A DNA stretch of 23,398 nucleotides from Pelargonium nanum (taxonomy: Eukaryota; Streptophyta; Magnoliopsida; Geraniales; Geraniaceae). The position numbers were made by a program, and so were the translations under genes. Shown here piece by piece: positions 8,937 to 18,953 of the stretch; within the stretch, counting starts at the first letter, position 1, and the number at the start of each line of letters is the position of its first letter. The stretch is taken from positions 1 to 23,398 of the forward strand of contig JAYMTF010001435.1 of assembly GCA_036897485.1 (NCBI GenBank), given 5' to 3'. The notes under the pieces are model-generated. The model had not been told where the DNA came from and did no database searches. It saw only the letters and a program-made list of their open reading frames with translations.

Positions 8937-11051
8937 TCACCAATAATCCCCACAAGAACAAATCCCATCTTTGAAGTGATGAAACCTGCTAGCATCCTTG
9001 ACCCGAATTAATCGTTTAGTAACCAAAGCAATCAACTTAATAGCATTGTGGCAGTCATCACAAATACGATGGCTCTGCACGACTTGCAATGGAGTCCAAT
9101 AAGAACTATTGATCAGTCCAAAAGCAATAGCTAACTTCTCACTATGGTACAACAATAATCGCTTTTCTTGTTCATCCACGTCAGAAAGCACAAATTTTTC
9201 TTCAGGAACATAACCTTGTTTTGAAATCTCCGTCATCAATTCCTGTAGCTTTAGGTAAATCTCCTTTGATTGGGGATGCCACTTATCTCCGGAAAGGAAA
9301 GCATAATGCTCCTTCCTAGTTTCAATGCAACTGCACGCTGGAAGCATTTCTAAACCCTTTCTTTTTAAGGTTTGAACAACTCCAGCAGCTTCTTTCAACT
9401 TTCCAGAACTGTTGTATATATTCAAAAGCACGATGTAATTAGTAAGTTTTTCCGTCTCCATTTCATATAGCTTTTCAGCTGCAAATCTACCAAGCTCTAA
9501 ATTCTCGTGGACTCGAGATGCTGTCAGCAAAGCATCCCACATGTTTTCTGTAGGCCTACAAGAAGGACGTTTAAACAATTTACATGCTTCGTCTAAACGC
9601 CCCTCTCTGCCCAATAATTCAATCATGCACGCAAAGTGCATTGCACGAGGATTGATCTTGTGCACCCTCATGGATTCAAAAATCTCCCACCCGAGTTTTG
9701 ATAAACCTGAATAACTACAAGCAGATAAAACAGCAAGAAAAGTGACGTGGTTAGGTCTCATTCCTGCACAAAGCATCTGTTCAAACATCTCAACGGCTTC
9801 AGTTCCTCGACCATGATTAGCATAACCAGCAATCAAGGAACTCCAAGATGTGACATCTTTGCGAGGCATCATTTCAAAAACACGTTGTGCATCTTCTATT
9901 CGTCCCCATTTCCCATAGAAATCTACAAGTGCATTGTTTGCCACTATATTCAACCCAAAAGAATGGCGTATTAAACCTGCATGAGCTTGCTTAGCACGCT
10001 CTAATGATGCAAGCCTTGCACATGCTTTTACGATTATTGAAAAAGTGAAATGGTCCATTCTAACGCCTGAATCACGCATCTCACAAAAAATACTCAATGC
10101 CTCCTCACTATAACCATGAAGAACATAGCCAGATATGATGCTGTTCCATCCCACTGTATTCTTCACCGGCATCATATCGAAAGCACATCGAGCATCATAA
10201 ATACTCCCACACTTAATGTACATGTCAATCAGAACACAAGAAAGAGGTATATTTTCAATTAATCTCATCTTAAGTGCACACGAATGTAATTGTCTCCCAG
10301 CAGAAATAACCCCCAACCCCGTACATGCCAAGATCATACTCCGCATCACAGTGCCTAATTTATCCGACTCAGTTCCAGAAAATTCCTCCCACATAAGCAG
10401 AAACAACCGAAATGCTTCAACATAATTCCTCGAGTCCACAAGGCCTGCAATTATCGTGTTCCACGAAACCAAATCCCTTTCCGGCATTTCCACAAACAGC
10501 TTATGTGCAACATCCATCAAGCCACATTTCACATGCATTCGCAGCACCCTGTTCCTCATATACAGATCAGGTTCAAACCCAGAGCTCTTCATGTAACCAC
10601 ATAACATCCTAACTCCTTTAACAGACTTCAATTCAATACACGCACTTACCAATGTATCATAAGTGCTATAAGCCACATCATGCCCACCTTCAAACTCCAA
10701 AATTTCAAACAATTGAAGCGCCTCCCGGTACCTCCCGCACCAAACCAGCTTCTCAATCTGACTACAGTATACAGAACTAGGTTTTATGAACTGGGTCTCT
10801 TCCTCTTCCTCTTCCTCAGGCTCTTCACTCTTTTCATCAACATCCAAATTCAAAGGTTTTAGCTTGGGTCGTGGAAGCAGCTCCTGTTCCACCGAAAAAC
10901 AGCGGGTTCTAGAAAATGGGCTCACCCATTTTCGTCCATGAAACGATAAACAAAACCCAGAAAACAAAGATGCGTCTTCATAGAACATATGGTCTGAGAA
11001 CGGAAAGGGAAAGCTAAAGCTACCCAGGTAAAGCGAGAGCAGGATGGCCAT
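8937..11051 (-). CDS. EMB3141: DYW-class pentatricopeptide repeat protein, At5g50390-like
   Basis: Single-exon gene of 704 aa. The N-terminal ~90 residues are a probable chloroplast (possibly mitochondrial) transit region, with an acidic Glu run near residue 77. PLS-type repeats follow from about residue 95 to 510, e.g. VSWNTIIAGLVDSRNYVEAF, GWNSIISGYVLHGYSEEALS and TSWSSLIAGYANHGRGTEAV. E/E+ motifs come next, then a complete DYW deaminase-like domain (about 586-704). It has the HxE motif (H636, E638 in HSEKLAIAFGL), CDDCH (C664, C667, H668), FHHFKDG, CSC and the terminal Asp-Tyr-Trp. All zinc and catalytic positions I can check are intact, so C-to-U RNA editing in an organelle is likely; the target site is unknown. 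The match to Arabidopsis At5g50390 (701 aa; EMB3141 from memory) runs over the whole length, including SCALKM, GLIDMY-like and RAMHFACMIELLGREG segments. Confidence 0.93.
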   Translation of the reverse strand: MAILLSLYLGSFSFPFPFSDHMFYEDASLFSGFCLSFHGRKWVSPFSRTRCFSVEQELLPRPKLKPLNLDVDEKSEEPEEEEEEETQFIKPSSVYCSQIEKLVWCGRYREALQLFEILEFEGGHDVAYSTYDTLVSACIELKSVKGVRMLCGYMKSSGFEPDLYMRNRVLRMHVKCGLMDVAHKLFVEMPERDLVSWNTIIAGLVDSRNYVEAFRLFLLMWEEFSGTESDKLGTVMRSMILACTGLGVISAGRQLHSCALKMRLIENIPLSCVLIDMYIKCGSIYDARCAFDMMPVKNTVGWNSIISGYVLHGYSEEALSIFCEMRDSGVRMDHFTFSIIVKACARLASLERAKQAHAGLIRHSFGLNIVANNALVDFYGKWGRIEDAQRVFEMMPRKDVTSWSSLIAGYANHGRGTEAVEMFEQMLCAGMRPNHVTFLAVLSACSYSGLSKLGWEIFESMRVHKINPRAMHFACMIELLGREGRLDEACKLFKRPSCRPTENMWDALLTASRVHENLELGRFAAEKLYEMETEKLTNYIVLLNIYNSSGKLKEAAGVVQTLKRKGLEMLPACSCIETRKEHYAFLSGDKWHPQSKEIYLKLQELMTEISKQGYVPEEKFVLSDVDEQEKRLLLYHSEKLAIAFGLINSSYWTPLQVVQSHRICDDCHNAIKLIALVTKRLIRVKDASRFHHFKDGICSCGDYW

Positions 11052-11456
11052 TTTAAAAAATTGAGCAAATCAATTGAAACCAATCGGATCCGAGAGACAG
11101 TACCTTCAGCGGTTATGGAGTGAGGGCTGTGAGTTCAGAGACTTGCCATTATTGGACTGAAGATTTGCGAGAGGAGCTCGGTGCGATGATGGTGATGCGC
11201 GTCGCTTTCGTTTCATGTCTTGAAGTTGGTTTGTGCGAGAGTGAGATAGAGAGAAATTGGGCAAGGCATTGCCTTCCACATATTTTTGTGTCATCTACAA
11301 TCTACATTACGTATTGGTGTTACATGCTATGCTATGGTGGTTAATAATGTACCACAGTTTCAGTACCCAACAATACCAACTCCCGCCATTTTGGATCGCT
11401 GACAACAAAACGGTGCGTTTATGCCGCCATGGATCAGATAGTTATGTAGTCGAACC
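11052..11456 (-). promoter_or_regulatory. Presumed promoter and 5' UTR region of the DYW PPR gene
   Basis: The region lies directly upstream (higher coordinates) of the ATG at 11051. It shows GA-rich tracts around 11205-11260 on the + strand (CT-rich on the coding strand), typical of a 5' UTR or core promoter. A donor-like AAG|GTACTG occurs on the - strand near 11107-11102, but I see no convincing acceptor before the ATG, so no 5' UTR intron is called. Confidence 0.3.
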
Positions 11457-11750
11457 TAGAGCTGTCCATTTGTGTTTGTGTCGTGTTGAAGGTTGTTTCT
11501 GTGATGCACGATCCAATCCGAACACGACAAGTTAAGTGATCACGTTGTACAAATCAACACAAACACGACAACATTTGACATAGTAACTAAATGAGTCATG
11601 TTGACACAACACGATCAAACACGTTCTGTACAATAGAACCCACATGTCAAGACCCAACACGTTTGAAAACCCAACACAAATGCGATTACAAAATATATAG
11701 CACCAAACAGCTAATATTGTGTTGTGTTTTAACACGAATTGTCAGCTCTA
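11457..11750. mobile_element. MITE-like element with TAGAGCTG terminal inverted repeats
   Basis: The left end 11457-11476 (TAGAGCTGTCCATTTGTGTT) and the right end 11731-11750 (inverse TAGAGCTGACAATTCGTGTT) match at 17 of 20 bases. The interior (about 250 bp) is rich in ACACGA/TCGTGT words and in AACACG or CGTGTT motifs in both orientations, and has no ORF of note. TAGAG(C/G)TGTCAATTCGTGTT-type ends are familiar from non-autonomous DNA elements of many dicots; the superfamily is not assigned here. Confidence 0.65.
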
Positions 11751-11863
11751 ATCATATCAAGAAATGTGTATGCATAAAACAGATTGTACTTATAAGAACC
11801 CATACATTAAAAGGACTCCATCAAGTCTTATGGGCCAAATGGTTTTCCGTGTTTGAATCATTT

Positions 11864-12085
11864 TAGAGGCATCAATACAAGATGTGTCAATTGGTCGGAT
11901 CAGATCAAATTTCGGATTAAAACATGAGATCCGATCCAATTTAAATATTTTAGATCGGATCAGATTTTTTCAGATAGAATCGGATCGGATTGGGGTAATC
12001 CACTCATTTTACACTAAAATGACTAAATATGTCCGATCCGATCCAAAATTGATCGGATTGGAATTGGAATGTTGGCGGCAGCTCT
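11864..12085. mobile_element. Second MITE-like element made of GATCGGAT words
   Basis: The element begins TAGAGGCATCAATAC and ends GGCGGCAGCTCTA (inverse TAGAGCTGCCGCC), so the ends are only loosely inverse. The inside has at least six GATCGGATC-type words in both orientations (about 11898-12060), giving a foldback potential. No coding role; open frames here are repeat translations. It lies 113 bp from the TAGAGCTG element. Confidence 0.5.
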
Positions 12086-12386
12086 AATCAATACTATGAA
12101 TAACGTTTGAAAAAACGACAACACTGAATCCTATAATAAATATGAGGCACAACATGATTCACAATTGTCAGATTGGGCAGCAATGATATATATTAAGAAT
12201 ATATACTTAACAAATCATCTCATTTAAACTTGGTTATAGCCAGCGCACTGGGAGGACTAACAAATGAAACCCTACAAAATTTCAATGTCAAATATGCTTA
12301 TTATTGTCAAGTAAATTGCAAGTATATCCAGATTCCAGATATACCAAAAAAATGAACAAATTGATCAGTGCATGGCAGGTCATCAA

Positions 12387-15300
12387 TCATACGTCAAGGA
12401 GTAGCCGACGAGGGTCCTCCACAATATCTTTGATCCGACGCAAGAACAAAACTGCCTCTCTTCCATCAATCAGCCTATGGTCATATGTTAGAGCTATGTA
12501 CATCATTGGCCTCGCCGCTATATTACCTCCAACAACCATTGGGCGATTCACTATTGAATGCATACCCAGAATAGCAGACTGCAAACCAACTTCCATTACG
12601 TGTAAACATCACAATCAAAACTTATATTACCATGTATCAAAAGTATCGAGGCAAACCTGAGGAGGGTTGATGATGGGAGTACTCAAAAGGCTTCCATAAA
12701 CACCGCCATTTGATATTGTGAACGAACCTCCAGCCATCTCATCAATTGATATTGTTCCGGCATTTGCCTTCTTACCAAGCCTAGTGATCTCTTTCTCTAT
12801 TTCAGCAAAGTTCATCTTCTCAGCGTTGCGAAGGACTGGAACAACAAGGCCCTACACAGAATAAGATAAGAGTTAATACACCACCAGCAATGAGATACCC
12901 TTGTACCAATTTGCATTGGCTATACTATGAGTTAATTAATGTATTTATCAAAATTGATCCCTGGATTACTATTTAGATATATATACACTCACTATACAAT
13001 GAAATGATCGGGGATTCGGTAACAGATTAGATTCACTACAAAATTATATACACGGGTTCTTAACGTTGCTAATAGCATAAATGCAAGTATGTGAATCAAT
13101 GAATGTTGTCAAACCTTTGAAGTACCAACAGCAATGCTGATATCTACATAATCTCTATATATGATATCATCCCCATCAATAACTGCATTAACAACAGGTT
13201 GATGCTGGAGTGCGCTGACAGCAGCCTGAAATATGACAGTCATTTACAAAACGAGCAGACATGGGCACACAAGTGCCAGCTAAATGCATATTTATTCACA
13301 AAGTCATTCATTGAATACGCAAGAATTGCATACTTTCACAAATCCTGACATGAACCCCAACTTGACTCCATGCTTTTCAAGGAAAGCATCCTTGTACTCA
13401 GAACGGAGCTTCATCAAATTAGTCCTGCAATAAGAAACAAGTCAGTTAAGAACAATACATCTGAATATGTAATTAGCAAGACAGTACAGTACAAAGGTAA
13501 TGTTAGCAAACACAACGTAAAGTGAATGAGTAAAAAGGAAACACATTTCAAGTTGGAGACCATATTGTTCCAACACAACCGAAAGACCAATTGGCTTGAC
13601 CATTCAAGAAAAAATACTAAACCAAATTTTACAAGATAAGAACAAAAACCATTTTGTTTTTTGTTGCTAACTTGGGTAAGCTAATTGATTCAATAAATAG
13701 GAGCTTCATAGCTAAAGCTACATAGCCTAGTTCATCTAAGCAACACAAGCAAGCACTACTATCTGGGAGTTAAATCTTTGGTACCCATGATACAATTGTG
13801 ACATTGACATGTATGCATTTTAAAAGTGAATTAAGGGACCAGCTGCATGAATCCTTTGATGAATCCATCATATTTTAGATATCCTAATCCAAACAAGGCC
13901 TAAATTTAGCATTATTATATTCTTCTTCATTATTTCATTTGATGTTGACTTCAGTCTCCCCCATCCCTTTTTTTTTTTTTGTATAGAACAATTGAACTCC
14001 CTCACCCTTCCTCACCGGACGTAGAAAGGTTGTCATTTGGCAATTCAGCATTAGATGAACCATTCTATCACATATATATCCCTGAAGCTTTTCCGTCTTA
14101 CTCGAATCATATTTGTAGCACCTTATTTTAACCCCACCCACCTCGTTCAGTTTATCGTATCTAATACTATTTACTGTATTAAGTCCAGTGCTATTATGTC
14201 TTCCCTCACCACTAAACATGTTAAGTTAGGTCTGCTTACTTCTTTCCAGTTTGTAAGGCTTCTTATGTTTATATAAAGAGACCACAATTGCATCACATTG
14301 GTTTAAGCTATTGAAAACTCTAGTTAGTATAATGAAACAAATATGAAGTATTCAACCCAGACATAAAAGCCTCAAATAATTCATTTGGATTAAGAGGAAG
14401 AAGAGAGGAAGAAGGAATGCAATAAGTAAGTTTTAAACCAAATAAAGCACAAGATCTTACACAATGTTACAATTTGCAAACACTAAACTTTGGCCACATG
14501 TAAGCTATTTGTCACCAATGTGAACAGCTCTTTAAATAAGGTGAGGCTGACATAACATACACTATTGGGACCCACATGTCATGTTCCTAATTGGTATATG
14601 CTTAATTATCATTTCGCTTGTAGAATTTGATAATTCTATTATTTTCTCTTATTTCCCCTCATATCAACCACAGCTTATATGCAACTAAAGTCTCAAGTAA
14701 GAAATCACAGAGGATTGAACTTACATATCAACTTCATTGAATGTTGACAATAACGCAAATGTGTTTTGAGAATCTTTCAAACGCGTGGCAACCCTTTTTC
14801 GTAGCCTTGTCATTGGAACCTATAATCATAAAGGCTCAGAATGGCTGAAACACGAGCATCAAGTATTCTATATTCAATAGCTTAACTATCAACAGTAAGT
14901 AGAAAATTTAGGTAACATATCTTGACTATCAATAAGAAACCACTATAAAAGACTTACTCGTCTCTCCCTATCCTTAGGAGGAAGCTGGGGTTCTGAAGCA
15001 GTGTGCCTAGGGGGTGGTGGAGATGATGCTTTAGGTTTAGGCTTCTCCACAACAGGTGCAATTTCAACTTTAGGCTTAGATTTCTCACTTGGCTTCTCAG
15101 ATGGAGCAACATGAGTGGCACTCACACCAGACTTTGAAATGACAGCAATCTTAAAACCTGGTTCCACAATATCTCCTTCTTTTGCTACAAACTGCCAGCA
15201 ATAAAAATATAGAAGCCACATGTAACATTTAGGATCCTGACACTTATTACAAAATAAGCAGAATCAAACCAAATAAGAAATAAAATTTAATGAAAAGAAA

Positions 15301-18300
15301 CTAAAATCACTTTGAATATTACCTTCTCAATAACACCTGATTCAGGGCTAGGAACATCAATTGTCACCTAATGGAAAAGAAGCAACAAAGTATTATTCAT
15401 GATAATATCTCTCATATTGTTACATGGGTTTCTCTTTTTATTTTCCTTTGGTGGGGTTAGGCGTGATGCTGCCGAAAACTTGAACTACAAATATATATGT
15501 TGCAACTGAGTAAGCACCTTATCTGTTTCAATTTGAGCGATTGGCTCATCAGCTTCCACCCTGTCACCAAGATCTGTACTCAAAATATTGGATGCAAAAA
15601 TCAAGCTCTTAAAATCATTAAGCAAAAAAAAAAGGAAATTTTCAAAATTACTAATATGACAACATACTCTTCAAGAACTTGCTCAAAGCGCCATCAGTAA
15701 TAGATTCACCCATAAATGGAACAACAGCATCAACCGAATCCCCTACACCCACCACAAGTAAAGAGATTAGACTAATAAAATAATAAAAAATTCATAAGAA
15801 GATACAGAAAGTGAAGTTGAATAACATATGATGAAGATGAAGATTTAGGTTTAGGCTTCTCCACAACAAGAGCAGTTTCACCTTTAGTGTTTGGTTTCTC
15901 TTCAGTGGGAGATGGCTGTGTGGCAGCTAGCTTTGATGGCTTCTCAGATGGAGCAGCATGGCTGATACCTTCACCGGACTTTGAAATGACAGCAATCTTA
16001 AGACCTGGTTCCACAGTATCTCCTTCTTTGGCTACAAACTGCCAACAATTAAACAGAGAAGCCAAGGATTAGAACTATAACACTTTAAACAAAAATAAGC
16101 AGAATTAAATCGCAATAAATTATAAAGGATTGAAAATACAAATCAATATTCAAAACTACTAGTAATACCTTCTCAAGAACACCTGATTCAGGGCTAGGAA
16201 CGTCGATTGTCACCTGATGGCAAATAAGCAACAAATTATTATTCATGGTAATTACGCTGATAATGTGAAATGGGTTTCTCTAAATTTCCCATTGGCGGGG
16301 TGGGGATGATGTGAGGTAGATGGAAAACTTCAACTATGATGCATGTAAATGGCACCTTATCTGTTTCAATTTGAGCAATTGGCTCATCAGCTTCCACCCT
16401 ATCACCTGGATCTGTACTCAAAAAAAAAAAAAACAAGCTCTTACATTCATAAAAAGAACATAAGACAGCATAATTTTCAAAATTACTACTATGAAAACAT
16501 ACTCTTCAAGAACTTCGCCAAAGTGCCATCTGTAATAGATTCACCCATAAACGGAACAACAGCATCAACTGAATCCCCTACATCCACCACAAGTAAGGAA
16601 GTGAGACTATTATAATAACAATAAAATACAAAAGAAAGTGTAGTATAATAACACATGGCATATATTTGTTTCGAAACACTCTGTTTTGAGTTTGATAGAT
16701 CTCTTTTCAACCACCACCAAAAATGTTACTGTTCATTCATTGCAGACATTGAATGATATTTTTGGTGCCTTGGTATGAAAAAAAAAAAAGCAACAAAATA
16801 ATAAGTTTGGTCCCTAAATCTAAAATCATGGCATTTTAACAAAATATTACACTGGTCACCATGATCTCCAAACAGATACACAAAATTAAGCCCCTTTCGA
16901 ATTAAGGTGCACACTAAGAAATACCTAGCTTAATGCTTCTTAACCATTAATTGCTCATTCAAGAACATAAAAGACAACATGTGTCAGAAATCTATTATCT
17001 AGTGAAGCAATGAAATATGAATCAAATTAATGACTATGATGCTCAGGTAAGAGCATAAAACTAATATTTTGTAGAAAGGGCTAAGATGGCCACCATGTCT
17101 TAAGCAACCAAACACTAAAGCATGAGAATGTGTATGTGTCACGCAGAGATGTATCGTACCACTGTCTGAAGAAAACGACTTGCCCCAATTTTTCATGGTA
17201 ACCTCTGGATAGCTTCCAGCTACACCCCTGCATACCAGCCAAAAGTTCATTAATCTATTCGATATAATAGTATTCCTCATGAACACTAATATATCATCAT
17301 AAGCATTTCAAATTATTTATTATGTGTACATAGAAATTTTTTTTTCCTTCTAATTTTTAGTAAGTATGTGTGCCTTGTGCCTTGTGCCTTGTGCCTTGTG
17401 CCGTGGCTCCAAAAGAGGTTTGCGCCATAGTGTGACTTGCACCATTAATAACAATGAGTAATCCTCCCCATCACTGACTCAAGTGTAGTGGCATAATAAG
17501 GTTCAGACCTCATGGCTCAACTTAGCCTGCTTGCATGGGATGGCATCATGGCACTAAAAGATAGAGTAGGTTTAAAGGCAATGAATATTTTACCTTTACC
17601 GAACCTCAAGTTTAGTTTAAGGCAAGTAGCATTGAAATAAATATATTTTGGATAAGTTGACAATGTCATAGCCCATCTCAAGGCCTCACCACTTACTTCA
17701 TAAGTGTAAACCTCCATTTAAATATTAAGTCCACAGAAACGATAAGAGAAATCATAGAATGTTTCACCAACCTCAATGTCTTGAAACTGACCAAGCTACC
17801 TGTTATAGAAGAAAAGGTTTCAGAAATAAAGAGCAAAGATAACAGCGACTACTAAGCCCTATGATAAACTATAATAAACAACCAAGTATATAAACAAAAA
17901 TACATAAATTTCACCTGGTGAAATGAGCTGGGAAAGTTTCCGAACATGCCCAACTGCTCTTACATGAATAGCCTATTACAATGAGTACAAATGAAATTAT
18001 CATCCTAAAATTAAAGGAGAATCGCAACTACAGATACTTAATTTTTCAAAAAAAATAAATAATGATCCCATTGTAAATAACATCAAACAAGGCCCACATC
18101 AATCAAAATATCAATGCTGACACTCAATCATAATTACATTACAACATTCCAAAATTTAATAAGAATGATAATATAGACTAAATTAGAGCCAAGAATGCTA
18201 GGAAAAAGAGAAGGAAAAAAGCAATCAATCAACCAGTACCTCCTCAAAGGTGGTGGCAGCTCTAGATGAAGATGCAACAGACCGAATTGTCCGGGACAGC

Positions 18301-18511
18301 CCTGAAATCTGACATAAATGAAATAAGGCATCAATAAAATCAAGGTCACCCACAGAGCTCCAATTCTCAGCTACATTATAACTTCACCGCAAATACATAC
18401 CCAACAAAAAAAGTTCAATAAAAAAAGACAATGAGATAAGAAAATCAGATCTCTTACGGAAGCAGAGGAGCCACCATAGGCGACTCTTCTTCTGAGAACA
18501 CTCAACATCAT
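12387..18511 (-). CDS. E2-OGDH: Dihydrolipoyl succinyltransferase, E2 of 2-oxoglutarate dehydrogenase, with duplicated lipoyl exons
   Basis: This enzyme transfers succinyl from lipoamide to CoA in the mitochondrial TCA cycle. Exons in - strand order: 18511-18458, 18308-18240, 17972-17915, 17799-17772, 17227-17160, then lipoyl set A (16577-16503, 16411-16356, 16213-16169, 16038-~15882) and set B (15742-15668, 15573-15518, 15367-15323, 15191-14958), then 14819-14725, 13424-13334, 13225-13115, 12851-12657, 12578-12387 (stop TGA). All junctions are GT-AG and phases agree. With only set B the product is 456 aa; Arabidopsis E2-OGDH is about 464. The N-terminus ([14 protein letters not shown]) is Arg-rich and suits mitochondrial import. 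The lipoyl region has MGESITDG and the lysine motif ETDK. The catalytic domain runs from [15 protein letters not shown] to [11 protein letters not shown] (His and Asp of the active site) and ends RRLLLDV. The linker is Pro/Lys-rich. There is no E3-binding domain, as is usual for this family. Confidence 0.93.
13425..14724 (-). other. Large intron (1.3 kb) of the E2 gene
   Basis: The intron runs from the donor AT|GTAAG after exon 14819-14725 to the acceptor TTGCAG| before exon 13424-13334. It is AT-rich, with a T run at about 13968-13980. I found no embedded gene or clear repeat; its open frames look accidental. Confidence 0.8.
14958..15742 (-). other. Lipoyl-domain exon set, copy B (complete)
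   Basis: Exons 6B 15742-15668, 7B 15573-15518, 8B 15367-15323 and 9B 15191-14958 have the same lengths and phases as set A for the first three. Exon 9B is 234 nt and carries the linker through to [13 protein letters not shown], which joins directly to the catalytic domain ([10 protein letters not shown]). It has one unusual residue: where set A and relatives have N/K-P-G-D, set B has N-L-G-D. The lipoyl motif ETDK is intact. Confidence 0.9.
15830..16577 (-). other. Lipoyl-domain exon set, copy A (truncated last exon)
   Basis: Exons 6A 16577-16503, 7A 16411-16356 and 8A 16213-16169 encode [37 protein letters not shown] and [15 protein letters not shown]. Exon 9A opens at 16038 with [19 protein letters not shown]. 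The full lipoyl fold is covered, with the lipoyl Lys in ETDK. Exon 9A continues as a Pro/Lys/Ser linker, but at about 15830 it runs straight into sequence like the end of the preceding intron, so its native donor is missing. Possible donors inside it that keep phase 1 into exon 6B are AAAG|GTGAAA (15882/15881), GAAG|GTATCA (15969/15968) and TCCG|GTGAAG (15975/15974). Confidence 0.85.
17369..17403. repeat. Heptanucleotide tandem repeat (TGTGCCT)x5
   Basis: Four perfect TGTGCCT units and a fifth ending in G lie in the E2 gene's fourth intron (17771-17228), next to a poly-T tract. Simple minisatellite; no function inferred. Confidence 0.9.
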
Positions 18512-18727
18512 CGATTCGATCCCCTTTTTCACAGCCAAAACGAGATTAACAATCTTACACCAATCACAGCCACTGATGCAAACATAAACAAAATAACGTA
18601 AACACATTGTATAAATACACATGCATGTGCAAACGAATCGGATTGTTGAAATGAGAAGTCATTACTCATCGCAATCAGCAGATTTTCCCGGGAAACAAAC
18701 AGGAGGAGCAGAGAAGAAAATGTTACC
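18512..18727 (-). promoter_or_regulatory. 5' UTR of the E2 gene with a probable intron
   Basis: On the coding strand a donor CAG|GTAACA (exon edge 18727) and an acceptor TTTGCATCAG| (exon edge 18572) would remove an intron of about 154 nt from the leader, leaving 18572-18512 before the ATG. Two ATG codons stand in a row; the first (18511) is taken as the start. A leader intron is plausible for a TCA-cycle gene but is an inference. Confidence 0.45.
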
Positions 18728-18953
18728 TGATTAACCGACGATTTGGAAAAACCAGATGATCCGAGTGAGTAGGGTTGGCTTTTGAAGAGAGACGCCGGAA
18801 GGTATTGGAAGCTCGTTTCGGTTTGAGTATGGGGTGAGTTGAGGTGGCGTGATCTTATTGGCTATCGATGGAAAATGTCAACGGCGAGACTCGAGATCAG
18901 TGGTGCTATATTTGTATGTAAGAGAAATGGGCGGAAGCGAGTGATCGCTTGCT
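18728..18953 (-). promoter_or_regulatory. Presumed core promoter of the E2 gene
   Basis: The sequence between the predicted leader and the repeat DNA is relatively GC-rich. An inverted CCAAT (ATTGGC on the + strand) is near 18856. No clear TATA box was found. The duplicated repeat region starts immediately beyond it, at about 18954. Confidence 0.3.

Noticed and set aside
11884..12087. Plus-strand open frame with repeated R-I/S-D-R-I residues
   Set aside because: It is a translation of GATCGGAT repeat words within a MITE-like element.
15824..15830. GT at 15825 as the normal donor of exon 9A
   Set aside because: The GT belongs to intron-derived sequence beyond the breakpoint and has a poor donor context; use cannot be excluded but it is not the ancestral site.
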